A DNA stretch of 64,000 nucleotides, from assembly GCA_964247055.1 (NCBI GenBank), contig OZ176051.1:12648001-12712000 (forward strand), given 5' to 3'. Shown one piece after another: positions 61,494 to 64,000 of the stretch. The DNA is from Paragordius varius. Its lineage: Eukaryota > Nematomorpha. A program made the translations under genes and the position numbers. The first letter of the stretch is position 1. Every line of letters starts with the position of its first letter. A model generated the notes under the pieces. The model was not told the origin of the DNA and made no database searches. It saw only the letters and a program-made list of their open reading frames with translations.

Positions 61494-63222
61494 GTCGAGT
61501 CATTTTTTTGATTTAGGCCCTCTTTTTACCCGCTACCCCCGTAAAATGCCATTTTTTTCAAAAAAAACAAAGTCCACAAAAATATTTTTTTGATTGTATT
61601 TTTTTGTCCACGGTATGAGACTGTAAAAATTCGAGAAAGATTTTTCGTATTGCCTGTTAAAAGGCAAAAATTTTAGTCAAGCGTTTCTTTGATGATAGCT
61701 GCTGAGTAAGGAGTATCTATCATATGTATAGCATGTTAAAAGATATATGGATATTAATACATTATTTATCCTCATCTATCTATCTATATATTTATAAAAA
61801 TGGAAAATGCTGGCTTTGTGATCTGGTACAGGAAAACCGGTAGACCCAATCAAATCCAAATATCGAAAAAATATAATCATTAATAAATGTCCCGACAATA
61901 GCTTCGCCCTTTTTTTGAAATAGGCCCCCAGTTCGGGCCCACCCCGTATGAAAAACGGGTTTTTTTTGAAAACAGAAGTCCACAAAATCGTGTTTTTGAG
62001 ACAATTTTCCGGAGAACGTGTTGAACCATTCAATTTCAAATATAATTTTTGTTTACTTATTTTCGATTGCGCCGAACATAGTCGAGCCACTTTTTTGATT
62101 TAGGCCCTCTTTTTACCCGCTCCCCCCGTAAAATACCATTTTTTTCAAAAAACAAAGTCCACAAAAATAATTTTCTAAATCGATTTTTCGCCCTAAGTAT
62201 GAGACCGTAAAAATTCAATAAAGATTCCACGTATTGCCTTTAAAAGGCAAAAATTTTAGTCAGGCGTTTCTTTGATGATAGCTGCTGAGTAAGGAGTCAC
62301 ATTTTTGATTTAGGCCCTCTTTTTACCCGCTACCCCCGTAAAATGCCATTTTTTTCAAAAAAAACAAAGTCCACAAAAATATTTTTTTGATTGTATTTTT
62401 TTGTCCACGGTATGAGACTGTAAAAATTCGAGAAAGATTTTTCGTATTGCCTGTTAAAAGGCAAAAATTTTAGTCAGCGTTTCTTTGATGATAGCTGGTA
62501 AGGAGTATCTATCATATGTATAGCATGTTAAAAGATATATGGATATTAATACATTATTTATCCTCATCTATATATTTATAAAAATGGAAAATGCTGGCTT
62601 TGTGATCTGGTACAGGAAAACCGGTAGACCCAATCAAATCCAAATATCGAAAAAATATAATCATTAATAAATGTCCCGACAATAGCTTCGCCCTTTTTTT
62701 GAAATAGGACCCCAGTTCGGGCCCACCCCGTATGAAAAATGGGTTTTTTTTGAAAACAGAAGTCCACAAAATCGTGTTTTTGAGACAATTTTCCGGAGAA
62801 CGTGTTGGACCATTCAATTTCAAATATAATTTTTGTTTACTTATTTTCGATTGCGCCGAACATAGTCGAGCCACTTTTTTGATTTAGGCCCTCTTTTTAC
62901 CCGCTCCCCCCGTAAAATGCCATTTTTTTCAAAAAACAAAGTCCACAAAAATAATTTTCTAAATCGATTTTTCGCCCTAGGTATGAGACCGTAAAAATTC
63001 AATAAAGATTCCACGTATTCCCGTTAAAAGGCAAAAATTTTAGTCAAGCGTTTCTTTGATGATAGCTGCTGAGTAAAGAGTATCTATCATATGTATAGCA
63101 TGTTAAAAGATATATGGATATTAAAACATTATTTATGGTAATCTATATATTTATAAAAATGGAAAATGCTGGCTTTGTGATCTACAGGAAAAACGGTAGA
63201 CCCATTCAAATCCAAACTTCGA

Positions 63223-63242
63223 CCCCCCCCCCCCCCCCCCCC
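63223..63242 (+). repeat. Poly-C run of about 20
   Basis: An uninterrupted C tract in very AT-rich DNA, between the last Helitron head and its 3' hairpin. The matching place in other copies has C-rich or G-rich text (near 8778 and 23590). Its length may be a sequencing estimate. Confidence 0.8.
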
Positions 63243-63294
63243 AGAAGTCCGAAGGACTTCCTCGGGCTGCGTAGCAGCACGAGATTCACGCTAG

Positions 63295-63832
63295 TAAGTG
63301 TATAATTTGGTTAAAATATGTAAATGATTATCTTTAGTAAGCTTCAATGTTACATTTCAACTGAAAAAACTTTATATTTATTAATTTAGCTGTTTAGTTA
63401 GCCGTATTTGGAATACCAATTTTATCCTCTAAAAGTTACTAAAAGGTTAAAAATACAATTTTTACTAGCGAACAGTTTTTGATAATTAGATTTCAACCAC
63501 AATAAATTTTAAAACAAAAATTTATTTACGAGATTGAGCTTTAGGAATTCCCCCATATTCTGGGACAAAAAAGTGATAATAAGTGTAAACAGTCCATTAC
63601 CTTCTGGGGAATTTTATATTCGAGAGCGAATTGAAATTTGCAAATATATTTTAAATTAATAATATATTGGATGGTTTAGCTTAAAACGATCAAGAAACAG
63701 CTGATCTCTTTAAAACTGCTCATATTTTCGGTCAATATAATCGATATTCCTTACAAAATGCTAATTAAACTTTTCAAAATATTTTAAATATATAAACTTT
63801 AATACAACAAAATTTTCCTTCAATAACATTTT
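63295..63832. other. Gene-less stretch with dispersed repeat traces
   Basis: It contains diverged dispersed-repeat text (TATTTACGAGATTGAGCTTT, GTGATAATAAGTGTAAACAG). No exon. Confidence 0.4.
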
Positions 63833-64000
63833 GATTCGAATTGGGGTATCTAAATACCCCAGACAATAATTGATATTTTTAAAAACTAGTGAAAGAAACA
63901 GTCACAATTTAAATTTATGCTTCTTTCCTCATAAAAATTATATAAAAACGCCGAAATGTCTCAATATAGTTTTGAAAAAAAGTTCCGCATCAACCTACTT
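63833..64000. repeat. M1-family MITE, cut by the window end
   Basis: It starts GATTCGAATTGGGGTATC followed by TAAATACCCCAGAC, the clearest view of the palindromic TIR, and continues into family sequence (AATTTAAATTTATGCTTC, AAAAAAGTTCCGC) to the end. Confidence 0.75.

Larger units (their letters stand above)
60238..63294 (+). mobile_element. Helitron array: four 5' heads, one 3' terminus
   Basis: Heads beginning TCTATATA...TTTATAAAAATRG lie at 60238, 61783, 62567 and 63142. A single 3' terminus (hairpin GCTGCGTAGCAGC, 12-base spacer, CTAG at 63291-63294, then T) closes the block. Heads 2-4 are each preceded by the same 60-70 bp spacer (TATCTATCATATGTATAGCA onward). Between heads are shared Helitron body segments. 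All reading frames here are shadows that repeat with the units. Confidence 0.75.

Noticed and set aside
60239-62874. Families of 70-106-residue minus-strand proteins repeated in the last 4 kb
   Set aside because: They are shadow frames across tandem Helitron segments, with no domain and no codon bias.

Overview
The window is AT-rich arthropod nuclear DNA, most likely insect. Spliced protein-coding genes are scattered through a dense bed of old transposons. I recognise a two-domain matrix metalloproteinase, the core-2 subunit of respiratory complex III, a Lines homologue, a BAP18 homologue and a MYDGF homologue. I also see a probable RWD-type kinetochore-like protein and an orphan seven-pass membrane protein. 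No tRNA, rRNA or CRISPR array was found. Exons were assembled by eye from reading-frame continuity, GT/AG borders and remembered family sequences; no alignment could be run.

Layout. 0-3 kb: a long inverted-repeat element with a MITE inside one arm. 4.1-8.8 kb: a Helitron carrying a dead hAT transposon with intact ends. 8.9-12.5 kb: a decayed Ty3/gypsy fossil on the minus strand with a hAT MITE inside it, then a LINE scrap. 14.3-15.2 kb: the orphan membrane protein. 17.0-17.6 kb: MYDGF. 20.0-22.9 kb: a second gypsy fossil. 23.5-25.6 kb: a minus-strand Helitron. 26.4-36.9 kb: a compact gene cluster of UQCRC2 (minus), the RWD-like gene (plus) and LINS1 (minus). 44.5-52.0 kb: the metalloproteinase (plus, 11 exons). 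53.1-55.2 kb: two opposed gypsy scraps. 58.7-59.4 kb: BAP18 (minus). 60.2-63.3 kb: a Helitron array with four 5' heads and one 3' tail.

The most unusual signal is intron size. Five genes contain apparent GT...AG introns of only 22, 24, 26, 28, 29 and 32 bp. Removing each one gives the family-expected protein or joins two open frames. Other introns in the same genes run from 46 bp to 1.8 kb, and the long ones are swollen by transposon insertions. UQCRC2 and its neighbour start 80 bp apart head to head; that neighbour and LINS1 end 63 bp apart tail to tail.

The host genes do not form one pathway. They act in mitochondrial respiration (UQCRC2), chromatin (BAP18), the secretory route (MYDGF, the metalloproteinase) and development (LINS1). 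The non-coding DNA shows repeated nesting: hAT in Helitron, foldback element in MITE in intron, mariner in intron, MITE in inverted-repeat arm.
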